Below, piece by piece: positions 37,301 through 47,872 of a stretch of DNA of 64,000 nucleotides. The stretch is from Nemopilema nomurai. Lineage: Eukaryota > Cnidaria > Scyphozoa > Rhizostomeae > Rhizostomatidae. Made by a program: the position numbers and the translations under genes. The stretch's first letter is position 1, and each line of letters starts with the position of its first letter. Under the pieces are notes generated by a model. It saw nothing but the letters and a program-made list of their open reading frames with translations. It ran no database searches and was not told the DNA's origin. Where the stretch lies: assembly GCA_003864495.1 (NCBI GenBank), contig ML133395.1, positions 278,307 through 342,306 of the forward strand, read 5' to 3'.

Positions 37301-40300
37301 CTGTTGGTTTCTCCCTATCAAGTTGTTCATTCGAACAAAGCCTTTTTGGGATTCTCATAAAGTTTCAAATATTTTTCTCTCAACATTAAGCAATTTTATT
37401 TTGATACAGAAAATGGTAAGCAAGGCGAATAAAATGTTAGCAAAAATTTGTGTAACTTCTCCAATCTAAGCTCAGTCATCCGGAAAAGCCGACAGTTAAA
37501 CTTAAATTGGAGAAATGATCTGACGTTGACCTTGGAGTCTTCTTTGTGTTCTTTTTTGCAATGCTACCACCCTCACCCCCCTCCCCCTCTGCCATTGCCC
37601 GTATTGAAAACATTAAAAACATACCAAACCGATGGGAATGAACGGTCCCACGGTGCCGTCATCAGCATACTGATACCGTGAAAGCACAAGATACACGACG
37701 GTTGAGGTCCATTCTATTCTGCTCCACGCCACGTCCATGTACGTATAACTACTCAGTTCAATGTTTGCTGCCAACACTCTGTTTGGAGCATTTCCTTCCG
37801 ATACGTTTACCGCGCCTAAAAGGAAAGAAATTATAGCTTCACAATATGCTGATCTAAATAAGTCTTAGTCAACTCTCATCTTATTAACCTTAATCAGCAT
37901 GGTAAAAATTCTCTAACTTTGCGGAGTTAAAAGAGTAGGATTTAAATGCGGGAAAAAGAAATCTCAATCTGATGTGAACATGCACCATTATTTAAAGCGA
38001 CGCTCATTTCCCGGCACCCAGTTTTCATTACCAAATGACAATCAGGTCAAGAAAAAGACTGTTTACTCGTTTTAAACAGTTAGTATGCCCAATGGCGGTT
38101 TTAGGAACTTCGGCACCCAGGGCGGAAATCATCTGAGGGGCCCTTGTTTGAAATTTATTTTTGAGCCAAGATTATTCTTAAAGTTCCTTTCCGTTAAAAT
38201 TGTTATGCCACAAGGTGGTGCCTTTTCAATCTTTTCTTATGTGCGGGGCCCCTTTTTGGGTTACTAAAACCACAGGGTCTGGGGCAATGGCCTCCCCTGG
38301 CCCTTCCCTAAAACTGCCACTGAGCATAAGGGTGCAGCACGGCACAAATTTCAAAGGGACTCAGAGTCATCGACCCCTTAAATGGTTGTTGAAATTAGTC
38401 GTGGCTGTTGAAATTTGCAAACAAATTAGTGAAGTGAAACACACCCAGCCTTAATCCTCTTCTCAGTGAAATAGAAAAAGATACCTTGAAGGCAATTTGC
38501 AATTTTCGGCCAATCCACGATACCATTCGAAATAGAAAAGCCTCCTCTTAACAGCTCTCTCGAAAATTTTGAAATCGCAGTCAAACTAGGTCTACAAGCA
38601 CTGACAATGTGAAATTCTAACGATAAACTAGATAATCATTGGGATTGATAACTTTGAAATTCATAGAGAAATGCTTTAACGCCTGTCAAGATACAGTCAT
38701 TACACAAGTACACAACTTGGTTTGTGCCTTGAACAGCGCCATTGGACCAAAAGAGAGAACTACAAACAAATGTTTTTGTTAAGAGAAAAGTCTCACGATT
38801 GTCTCCATAAACACAATGTACTTTAGCTTGGTACATTTTAATTTAAAATTAGTAAACAAATCCAGTTCACTACCTTGGCAATGAATTTTGATGCTTTAAA
38901 CGAAGATCCAGTTCTAACTCATAATTAACGTTAAACTCTGCTTATAACTTTAGCCTCTCACCAGAAACATTATGCCCATGAATTCTAAGATAAAAGCTGC
39001 AACCGGCTTCACACGCGGTTTTGTCTGTTGAGCTCTGAAAGATAAGAGGCAGCCACCAAATAACACTGCGCTTTCTACCTTAGCTTCAGTATCATGATTG
39101 AGGAAGAAAATTGAAAAAGGAATAAAAATAGTTTTATTTAGGTCTTGAGAACTCGAATGGCATGAAATCATGGTTGGCTTAATGAGTAAAGACTGAAAGA
39201 GTATTACATAATTTGGTTTATGAGGAATGTCAAGTCACATATTTAATATAGTTGAGTAAGTCTCTTATAATCGAATGGACGTTTACATATCCATAAATCA
39301 TTGTAAGGAGAAGACTGGAATAAGAAGCAAATTGATCAGGAAATGACGAACTACCAGCATTTTCTCAAGCAATTTCACAAGTAAACAAAGATGTTTGTTC
39401 AGCTTTCTCTTGTGCTGACGGTTTAGCAATATCTTCAACTCTAAAACTGTGAAGCTAATATTTGGATTCGGTGTCTGAGAAAGGCCTACACATAAGTTTG
39501 ATAATTCATCTAACAGAAAGAGAGATCAACGCTTTTGTGATAAAAAGGGCAAGCAAATAGGTAATTACGAGTAAAGAGAGCGGCACGAGGTCTTGAACTT
39601 AGTAAAAGGACAAAGACATGAAAAATTAAGGACAATTCAGTTTACTTTAGGCTGCGACCGACTCACAGTGAGACGTGCAAAATTACTCGCAGTCAAAAGG
39701 AGCTTAGGCAACCTTCTAGTCAGCGTAGGATTTAAAAAACATTCTTTCTAATTATTACATCGCGCAGCCGAAAAGAAACTGGCAATGAAACATTATCAGA
39801 AACTTTTACTCACGGCTTTCCAACAATTAATAGGGAGACTGGGTAAAAATTGCGAAACTCAGGAAAAGAAAAAGGGAAGTAAAAAGACGGAAACTTACAC
39901 ATTGTCCCCAGCATTCCACTTCATTTATGTATGTTGTCATGGAGCAGACCTTGAGGCACTGCAGAATGTCAAGCGGATACAGTTAACTCTATGTCAAGCT
40001 AAGAGCAAAATGCACAGACAAAACATTCAAGATAAAATCGTATTTCCCATAAAGTGAAGATCCAGTTCCGCAGTTAAATCCTCCTCTCTCCTCCGATTGT
40101 CTCATTGAAATAATTGTATAATAATTAGAGTCAAATCACATTGGGCAGTCGTTTGAGGAAATAATGTCCCCGTTTCAGCCAATTTCTAATTTTTCTGGTG
40201 TGAGACGTAATCGGACTACCCTGTTATAGCTCCTAAGTGGCTTAATTGAAGGGTAAAGAGGTCCAAGGGGCTACTACTAAAGCAACCAAAGTTTGAGGCC

Positions 40301-43300
40301 ACAACTAGATAATTTTAATCAATCTGCTTTTTGACAAACAAGAGATTTCATAAAACTACATTGCAGTGAGATTTATAAAATTGGACCTTAGGGGTATCAG
40401 AAGAAAGTATTTGGAAAAAATACGACAGAAATAAAAAAAGTCAAGCCCCCTTACTGGCCCCCCAGTAAAACGGAATGCGCGTACAGGCCTCTTCGAGAAT
40501 GGTTTTTAGACAACCTTTTGGCCCTCGGCGAAACAGAATGCACGTGCAAGCCTTTTAGGGAATGGTCTGAAACAACCTTTTGGCCCCCGGCGAAACAAAA
40601 TGCACGTGCAAGCCTTTTAGGGAATGGTTTTTAAGACAACCTTTTGACCCCCGGCGAAACAGAATGCACATGCATGCCTTTTAGGGAATGGTTTTAAAAC
40701 AACTTTTAGGGTAGCCCCCGGCGACCAAGACAACCTTTTAACGAGATGAGCACAGCTGCACATTACCAGCAAATTCCCTATTGAAGTTATCCTAGAAAAA
40801 CTTGATATGTAATCAAATGAAACGGTGTGCAATCTATTTCAAAACTTTACCGATAATTTTTAGCTAGCTTGTCAAGAATGTATTTTGTAGCCTATTATGC
40901 CAAAACAAGCCCACAGCAAAACGGACTTTTTCAAGATCCCACAGCAAATTCTTCGTTAATGTGGTATTGCCATCAAAAGTACTGTTTCGTGTGTCAAGTA
41001 ATAAATATACAATATATCATGGATAGGAGCAGAACGCCGTCTTACCTTAACCTAGTCTCCCTGCTACCCTAGGGTCATCACTGAAGTGTTTAATATTCAT
41101 TTACACGCATTTCTTTATAAGCGAGTGATTTAAAAATCAAGGCAGTATTCGGTATGACAAAAACTTTAGGGATTCTTAGTACTGAATGGGAGACTGTTGA
41201 GGGATTAAAAAAGTTCTGTGCACAGTTTACAAATCCTGTAAACATAACAGGAAATATGAAGCACCCACCACCTCTTATTAGCGGAAAGAAGCTTCAAAAT
41301 TCATGCATTTTTGAAAATGTATTCCTTTATTAATTATTTTTATTCTTCTGATATTTTCACGACCCATATTTACTTATTCCTACTGTAGTTTTATTTCAAA
41401 GAAAAACGAATAGAAGGTTAAGGAATTGCTAAGGACTTTTGAATACTCAATTTGGTCGCCAATTAAGGAATTTTCAGTACTGGGCCTTGGCCGAATTTCC
41501 TTATTAAAAAAAATTCGTGTAGCTACGTTGGAATCGGCCGGAGTCTTTCTCATAATAAACAATAATAGCGTACATCTGACCGCGGTATTTTAACTTTCAT
41601 TTTTCATTGTCCTCAACGGTGCTACAAGCGTGCTTCCTAACATTTGCATCTTTGGACAAATTATATCTCAATCAAGAATTTTAACGATTTTAAATTACTC
41701 ATCAGATCATGTCTCATTGCGTGAAAGAGACGACCCTTATTTAGACAGAATTGCTTTGGAAAAATCTAAGTCAGGGTGATTACTTTCGGCATGTTACTCT
41801 TTGTTCTAATTACATAATTAGGCAATAAACATTTTGCCATTGCCATGGTATGGTGCTTTCAAAATCAGAGAAACTTTTTGCTTGAGTCGGTTGTAGCACT
41901 GCACATTTCAATGAACCCTGCCTTGTGTCGTTTAGACTTCAGGAAGCAGAAACTGAAATGTTTTGAAATGGGACCAACCACTTAACCACAAGTTAAATGA
42001 TGACTTTTAACATTGATTGGTTTCCGTGAGAAGGGGTTTTTACAGGAAGAGTATTGTTTCTACTTTAGTTGTTCTGTCTCACTTGTGATGCCAGAGGTAT
42101 TCCAAGGTATCTTTTTCGTTAGGAATTAAAGTGAAACGACGAATAAGAACAAAGCTTACCGATTTGCAGCTTCCTGTTGCGCATGATTGATTTAGGCCAT
42201 CTGCATGTGTACCAAACTACAGAAAAGAATTCATAGTTATCTTAATACCTCATGTCACATATTGCCATAATTGCTGTTTTCTACTTTTTCAGCAGTCACA
42301 TAAACCCCTATGATGAAACATTTCATCCAGTGGTTAAAGTCAGTATCAATAAGGTCTATTTTTCTAAAACGAAATTTTAGAACGCAGCTAACTCCATTTA
42401 GGATAAATACAATGTTGATTAATGACAAGTCCATTAACGACAAATAATGACCATTTTGACCTTTCAGGTTTTTCCATGAGCCACCCTTATTAGGGGACAC
42501 GAACCCCAAAAGTTAAACAGTGCCGCGATTTGGGGCTACCGGGTTCACAGCGGAAACCGAACCCGCAATAAAACATGCCCGATCTGACCAGAAAAACGCA
42601 ACGGTACAAACTTAGACAGCACTTCAGCAAAAGGGTTTCAGATCTTGTTAAGGCAATACAAACTGGCGAATTCCACCCTGGAGTGATGAAACCATTTGTT
42701 TGTTTTGACAACAATTGGACTTTACTTCTCACGCTTCGAAAATTGGCCTATGTGGGGGTGTGCAAGCAAATGTAAAGAATTCAGCAGAATATTAAATAGA
42801 CGGATAATTCAGATAACAAGTTGTTAAGAATTTCAGCAAACAGTGTTGGCTTTTAAATGGGCTGATAGATAAAAAGAGATGAAATGCCTTCTTGGTCGGA
42901 GACCAATGTGCAAAGACGTGGGATGTTGTGGAAAGAAAATGAGGTGTGGCCTCTGCGTAGGTGCAAGGAGATTACTCGTCATATGACGATCTGTGAATTA
43001 TTACTGTTTGGCAAATCTGAGCTGAACGATTAAGAAATTCTTCAAAATTAATTCAATTTGATAAATAGAAATATCATTCATTTTCACCAGAACAATATTT
43101 TACATTGCTGCACTTGTCTCGTTGCGTTGGGAAGGCTCTCAGACCACACAAATTCTGCATAACCCTTTGGGCTGGGTTATGCCGTAATTAAACTATTTAT
43201 GAGAACTTTGATTCGGAAAAAAATTAGCAAACGTGCAGAAGACATTTTTGCTTGGGCAGCTGTCGGCTAATCCAATATGGGAGATTTTTAACTATTGCTT

Positions 43301-44371
43301 ATTGATACTTTGTTATATTTTAAAAGCTAGTAGTTTGAACAAAGCTAATAAAAATTTATCTGACTCAGCCTTGTATTTAAGAAATTAGAAGTCAAAATTT
43401 GATCGCCTAACAAAGCCTACTTGCCCAGGCTCTGGTTGGGTTGAGATTTCATAAGGATTCCACTTCGTTTAGAATCACTTTGTTTACATTGAGCAAACCT
43501 GAAATCACCTGTGTTGCTTGGATTCAAATGTTTATGACCCCATATGGGGAAATGATCCCTAAAGCCTCGCGCTGAACTGTCTAATCTGCTCCTCATATAA
43601 TCGAAATTTACATAGATAGTGCGTCAAAACTGACCTACATTGGTCTGGCTAGTCTCGTAACTGGCTCTGAAATCCCCATAAGAACTTTGCCTCGACCCCC
43701 ACCAAACCATTCGAAATTAGCATAAAAGCCATAATAATATTGATAACAATTTTCACCATTAGAAATTTTCTGTTGTTTATCTAATCTAGAGATTTACGCC
43801 AAGTAAAAGTTTACATGATATTGTACAGAAATAATAACGGGGATTATATGGTACATTACAAAAAGCGTCAGTAAGCGAAATGAAAAGTTAAAGAAGGAAG
43901 GTTAATAAAAATTTATATTTTTAATTCTGAATCCCAAAATGAGTTACCTCTTTTAACCAGCCAGAGGCAAACTCAAAATCTCAACACTAACGCCCCCACC
44001 CCCGCCCCCATGAAAATAGGTAAAAATACGCACATCTAAAGACAGATTTAAAAATGTCTGGTTGTCCTGCACTTTAGCGACCTCAACTCGGGCCACAGAT
44101 GGTTAGGAAATAGGCCGAAGGGAAGGTGATTTTTACGAAATGAGAAAATGCTTCAGCAAAGAAATGCTAGACTAACCTTATCCAGACAAAATGCCACAAG
44201 CTGTGCTGACTTCAGCCACTGTTCTTTTGTCGTAAACTTTTTGTTAATCGGTGTAGCCTGCACACACGAATATCCAGTCAGTTTCCCATCTTGATCAATT
44301 ACTTCCTGTGCCCCGACTTTCCCCAATTCGATCCGAATAAAAAGGGCAGTCAGCAGAAGAAGCACCTTCAT
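23606..44371 (-). CDS. FGFR-class receptor tyrosine kinase with a cysteine-rich head, 22 exons
   Basis: Minus-strand exons, in order: 44371-44177, 42216-42160, 39958-39899, 39034-38962, 37815-37630, 34639-34545, 34335-34264, 33834-33708, 33333-33277, 32553-32297, 32071-32015, 31674-31602, 29069-28944, 28610-28472, 28367-28123, 27439-27255, 26508-26431, 26263-26087, 25670-25456, 25226-25186, 24640-24544, 24218-23606. All junctions are GT/AG, the phases agree and the total of 3,225 nt gives 1,074 aa. Only the exon 5 donor is soft (37630 by phase; a stronger-looking site at 37625 breaks the frame). Order: signal peptide, Cys-rich head, beta-sandwich region, FN3-like domain, Thr-rich stalk, TM helix (about 485-507), split kinase (about 540-905), 170-residue tail. 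The C-lobe (DVWSFGV...[14 protein letters not shown]) is closest to FGFR-type kinases, but the ectodomain has no Ig domains. The ligand is unknown. Introns without their own entry are A+T-rich with nothing recognised. Confidence 0.85.
28472..28610 (-). other. Receptor kinase transmembrane exon
   Basis: Exon 14 encodes a 23-residue helix [20 protein letters not shown] (continuing LLF), followed by the stop-transfer cluster RRRLRKTRR. The preceding exon 13 (29069-28944) encodes a Thr/Val-rich stalk with 11 threonines in about 20 residues, likely O-glycosylated. Confidence 0.85.
29338..31409. repeat. Minisatellite of 25-bp monomers with ~125-bp higher-order units, in a receptor kinase intron
   Basis: Over 2 kb is built from 25-bp monomers of four kinds: A (core TTATTGCTTATGATA), B (TTATTGCCCATAATA), C (GCGTGTTTTTGCTTATATTA) and D (TTATTGCTCGTCTGA). 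They follow in the order D, A, A, B, C, repeated; neighbouring D monomers near 30,077 and 30,202 are 125 bp apart. Some units have three or more A monomers. It fills most of the 2.5-kb intron between exons 12 and 13. Confidence 0.9.
31602..37815 (-). other. Receptor kinase exons 5-12: beta-sandwich ectodomain ending in an FN3-like module
   Basis: Residues about 129-300 (exons 5-8) read as beta-strand-rich sequence with several N-glycosylation sequons (NVS, NCS) and few cysteines; the domain type is not recognised. Residues about 308-436 (exons 10-12) look like a fibronectin type III domain: [29 protein letters not shown], then [20 protein letters not shown], the last being a typical FN3 E-F-G strand pattern. 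Exon 12 (31674-31602) is read in the frame giving [11 protein letters not shown]; the longer open frame over it is out of phase. Confidence 0.55.
34973..35885 (-). mobile_element. Degenerate LINE fragment in a receptor kinase intron
   Basis: Minus-strand frame 35,885-35,451 contains [15 protein letters not shown] and later a YVDNTTI segment, as in LINE reverse transcriptase motifs B and C (the usual ADDT is altered to VDNT). Frame 35,212-34,973 contains [20 protein letters not shown], the usual C-terminal region. Stops between them show that the copy is dead. Its orientation is the same as the host gene. Confidence 0.7.
38090..38322. mobile_element. Short hAT-like non-autonomous element (tentative)
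   Basis: The left end CAATGGCGGTTTTAGG and the reverse complement of the right end CAGTGGCAGTTTTAGG match in 14 of 16 positions, giving terminal inverted repeats with a hAT-like CARTGG start. The interior has no coding sequence. The 8-bp flanks (AGTATGCC and AGCATAAG) match in only 4 of 8 positions, so a target duplication is not confirmed. Confidence 0.45.
40458..40738. repeat. ~63-bp tandem repeat in a receptor kinase intron
   Basis: About four imperfect copies containing CGGCGAAACAGAATGCACGT and TTTTAGGGAATGG, with the CGGCG word at about 40,526, 40,588 and 40,652. The rest of the intron (39,959-42,159) shows nothing else. Confidence 0.75.
42217..44176. other. Receptor kinase intron 1, no feature seen
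   Basis: About 2 kb of A+T-rich intron between the signal-peptide exon and exon 2. The short open frames show no family resemblance. It has a C-rich patch at about 43,988-44,010. Confidence 0.5.
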
Positions 44372-47300
44372 TCTCGCTCTCCGATCGTGGTCACCTGCGA
44401 AAACGACGCTGTTCAGGTCTTCACTTCAGTTCAACTTCTTCAAGCCCTAAACGGAAAGTTTCACTGACGTAATGGCTTACTCCGATACAAGTGTGCTATC
44501 AAAACAAAATCAAGACACAACAAAGACCTTCGGCGGGTGAGATCGTTTAATTGAATATCCGGCTTTGTTCAGAATTATGTTCCATTTCAAATGACAGCTA
44601 CGACGTTGTTATACGTCATCAAATCAACAAAGGAAGTACACAGTGCAGGGGAACAAGAGCGGACGGATAATATTGTAAAAGTACCATTCCGCCAAAACCG
44701 CAACGTGATGGTTCCAGGATGGAGATGAATCGCCTGTATTTCCTTTTGATTTCTGGCCTACACGTCATATGACAACACGGAACTATGTAGACATTACAAC
44801 AACGGATCAGCAGGTGTCTCCAGAGGACGGTGAAGGGACAGTCATCACCTCTAGCAAGCCTTTTTTAAATTGCTCATGTCATTGATTACGAAAAATTGTC
44901 GCACTGAAATCGTCCACTATTTCCAGCCTCTGATAAAACCAGAACTGCGGGGGCTTACTCTCTGATTTGTGTTGAGTTTTGAAGTGACATTTGATTAATT
45001 CGTAATGGTAGAAACAGACCATTGGCAATATTGACACTCCACCGGTAGGTTTCGCGGAATGAACTTTAGCCGATCTAAAGAGGTGGAATTTGAAAAATTT
45101 TCCTTCTCAGTCGACCTTTGCTTAGGTCAGGGCATAGAATAAGAATAAGGACTTATTATTCTTATTATTAATATTCTTATTCTGTGACCAGGGTCCACTG
45201 GGCTGCGCAGATGCCGGTGTCTGTTCCGCAGCAATAAAGAAGAGAATGGAACTCATTTTTATTGCAGAACATTTAGTACTGTTATACAACGATGAAATAG
45301 GGCCTCCGACAGTGAGGCTTCTACCCATGGGCCTGCTGGGCCAAGGACCCCCCCCCCCCGGGTTTTTAATTTTTGGCACAAATTAATTTGCATATTTGAA
45401 GGGGGCCGTCGACTTTGGACGCCCTGGGAGTGCAGACAAGGCCTCCTTGAATCGATGAAACTAAACAAATTAAGGGGGGGGGGTAAACTTTGATTAAAAA
45501 GTACAAAGAAAGGAGTTGAGGAAAATTCTGAAAGAACAGTTTGCAAAAAGGTGAGGGGACAGGTGAATCCGAGATGTGTCTGTCACAGGGCTGGAAAACA
45601 GCAGGTGTAAGTTAGCTTCATTATTAATAACTCCGTGAGACGTTGAACATCAATATCAAGGCCTATTCTCCTTTCAGTTTCGATTTCTGGGGCTAGCGAT
45701 ATTAGAAGCACCAGACAAAATCTAAACATTTCAGCCAGACAGTGGCTGTGGGCGAAAATGGGAAATGCTAATTAATTATGAGAACGCGAGCCGGTGTTTG
45801 ATGTTGTTTGCCTTATGGGAATTATTCCACCGTTCGACTGACGTTCCGTGTTTTGTTCGTACCAACAACACTAGGCTCGACCTAGATTCTGTGACCTAGA
45901 CAAAGGTCTTTAGTTTAATGCGACGATTCTATTGGCTGGATATGACTATCTCGTGTACCGAGGTTTGACCCTTACATTTGTCCTAATGTTTTTTATAAGG
46001 AGTTGTTAGCATGCACAGATGTGTTAAAGCCTGCCATTAGCATATCAAGATCTTGAAAGCAGAGATGTATTGGGGATGGTGAGGGGCCTCAACCCCCCAT
46101 TGAATCATGAATGTTTTGACTGGTTGGAGGAGGTCCAGCCTTCTCTCTGTGGTATTGCTTCCTGATAACCCGCAATGTACCACGTGCTCTACTGTAAAAT
46201 TTGTAATCATACATTAACTGAGTACACAATTGGTTGTTATTATTTGCATCCCTGTCTGGTTTACATTTGAATTGCAAAATAGCACAGCAAATGCATTGGT
46301 AAGTAACAAAATAGCCATAAAAGATGTTCTGTAACTACATACTCCTATTCTGTCATTTAGGAGATTTTACCTTCACATTTGAAAAAATGGATCATAGAAT
46401 TGGAATCTTTATTTTGAAATTAGTCTGTAACCAAAATTTACAGCCATTACCTTATTAACTTATCTCACTTCAGTAGTGCCCCCCCCCCCCCCCCCCCTAT
46501 CAACATTTCAAGTCTACCTTTCAGGCAAAATCTACATTTTAATTATTGCTGTAGTCTATAGAAACAATCCCTCCTATATAAAAGAAATGGAATCAAATCT
46601 GGCATTTTGCAGCTTTAATTTTAGACTTTCAGTGGCAAACTATTATGAAATTTCTATGAAATGGATATTAACTTGCTTGATATATTTCCTAGACCTGATT
46701 CTGCCATGGACAACATTCTGAAAACTTCAAGCTTACACATTTTTAAAATAAGTAATTTTTAAAACATGAAATCCGATTTTTTTCATAATAAGACTACAAG
46801 AAATTTATTAAAAAGTTTAAGTAACTTGTAAATATATCCAGTAGCAAAATGGTTTGAAACTTGATAAACTGACTAAGAACACACATTTCCTATGAAAAAA
46901 CAAATGCTGTTAATTAATGCAGACCTGGAATATTCCTATTTTAGAAAGGATAATTGATGCTATAAATTTGTATGACACCCAAAAACAAAAATCAATAAAT
47001 CCCTGAATTTTTTTTGCTTTAACAACATACCAAACCAAGGAGACCCAAGAAATAATGATTCAAAATAATTCATGGCTCAGCATAAAAAACTGGCAACAAT
47101 TGCTATCAGCTGGATTTTTAGACCAGAATCTTTGCTATGGATAATGTTGTTAGCTTCTTCGATAGACTCACAAAGAATCAACACAAATGCTGAATATTAG
47201 GGTACTTGGGTGATGAATTCAACTCTAAACAGAAAACAAGAAACCATAAAAACCACAACATTTTAGCAGCAAGAATATATCACAAAGTTTGCAACCAATT

Positions 47301-47387
47301 CATTCCACTCTAAACATCAGAAACAGTCTTTTTTCAAATCAGAGTTATGAAGCTTACGTAGTTCCTTCACAGACAATACTAACAGAG
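44372..47387. other. Intergenic between receptor kinase 5' end and NDUFA12 3' end
   Basis: 3 kb with no gene recognised. It should contain the receptor promoter at its left edge. It holds a hairpin at 45,125-45,192, long C runs at about 45,350-45,359 and 46,478-46,497, and a G run at about 45,474-45,482. Part of 45,300-45,430 resembles decayed transposon sequence. Confidence 0.5.
45125..45192. repeat. Inverted-repeat hairpin, possible tiny MITE
   Basis: GGTCAGGGCATAGAATAAGA on the left pairs imperfectly with TATTCTTATTCTGTGACC on the right. The centre is A+T-rich (TTATTATTCTTATTATTAA). Confidence 0.5.
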
Positions 47388-47801
47388 TCATTTCTTTGGG
47401 GGAGTCCATGAATGGAGTTTTGGCCTTGTTGTACTGTACGGAACATACTCTTTTGCACTGCCAGACAAGTTTAACACATGATCCATATCAAATTTTGATT
47501 CTGGCGGCGGGACTTTGGAGGGTGGGTCGTCTGTCATGAACTGCATCCATCGATGCCATTCTGGAGGTATTTGCGTCGCATCGTATTCCATCCTTCCTGC
47601 ATACGGGTACTCCACAAAACGGTTCCTTGAAAACATATAATTATTGTTCTCGTAGTATTTATTTCCATACTTATCCGTGCCTATCAAAGTTCCTGTTCTT
47701 ACATTACCCTCTCGAAGTAGTCTTAAGAATGCATTTTTGTATCCACCAACTGATTTTATGACTTTAAACGGCTCTTGGATCAAGCGAACGATGGACGACA
47801 T
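47388..47801 (-). CDS. NDUFA12: NADH dehydrogenase 1 alpha subcomplex subunit 12 (complex I accessory subunit)
   Basis: From the ATG at 47,801 the protein is 137 residues, close to the usual 145. It has GTLIGTDKYGNKYYENN, then PPEWHRWMQFMTDDPP and EYVPYSTTRPKLHSWTPPK, the three most conserved NDUFA12 (B17.2) segments. It is a peripheral-arm accessory subunit of mitochondrial complex I, imported from the cytosol. The frame is open upstream to 47,918, but those 39 residues lack family resemblance and overlap the divergent gene, so the inner start is chosen (KMSSIVRLIQE). The gene appears intronless in its coding region, unlike many animal orthologues, but the conserved C-terminal motifs show no sign of decay, so I treat it as functional rather than retroprocessed. 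Confidence 0.93.
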   Translation of the reverse strand: MSSIVRLIQEPFKVIKSVGGYKNAFLRLLREGNVRTGTLIGTDKYGNKYYENNNYMFSRNRFVEYPYAGRMEYDATQIPPEWHRWMQFMTDDPPSKVPPPESKFDMDHVLNLSGSAKEYVPYSTTRPKLHSWTPPKK

Positions 47802-47872
47802 CTTGAAAATCCGTCGACTGTTGAACCTGAATGAGGCTAGCGAGACAACTTCAAAATCGCAAAAGAGACCAG
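47791..47872. promoter_or_regulatory. Head-to-head start region shared by NDUFA12 and the ankyrin-HECT gene
   Basis: The NDUFA12 start codon (47,801-47,799, minus) and the in-phase ATG of the ligase (47,831, plus) are 29 bp apart. An upstream plus-strand ATG at 47,791 would open MDDILKIRRLLNLNEASETT and overlap the NDUFA12 start by 11 bp. Its donor phase disagrees with the best acceptor of exon 2 and would need the weaker acceptor before 48,218. Either way transcription must start inside the opposite gene. Confidence 0.6.

Larger units (their letters stand above)
38962..44371 (-). other. Receptor kinase exons 1-4: signal peptide and anosmin-like cysteine-rich head
   Basis: Exon 1 encodes [20 protein letters not shown] with likely cleavage near residue 21. 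Residues about 35-125 carry a cysteine array CxxCxxxC, then CxxxC, then CxxxC followed by SFYLRI. That spacing is, as I recall it, the same as in the N-terminal Cys-rich region of anosmin-1 (KAL1). The whey-acidic-protein domain that follows in anosmin is absent here. Exons 2, 3 and 4 are only 57-73 bp and were found by phase and cysteine pattern, so RNA evidence would be needed to be certain of them. Confidence 0.6.

Noticed and set aside
46478..46497. Long C run, with others at about 45,350 and 5,526
   Set aside because: Simple sequence that may vary in length or reflect sequencing error; no function can be supported.
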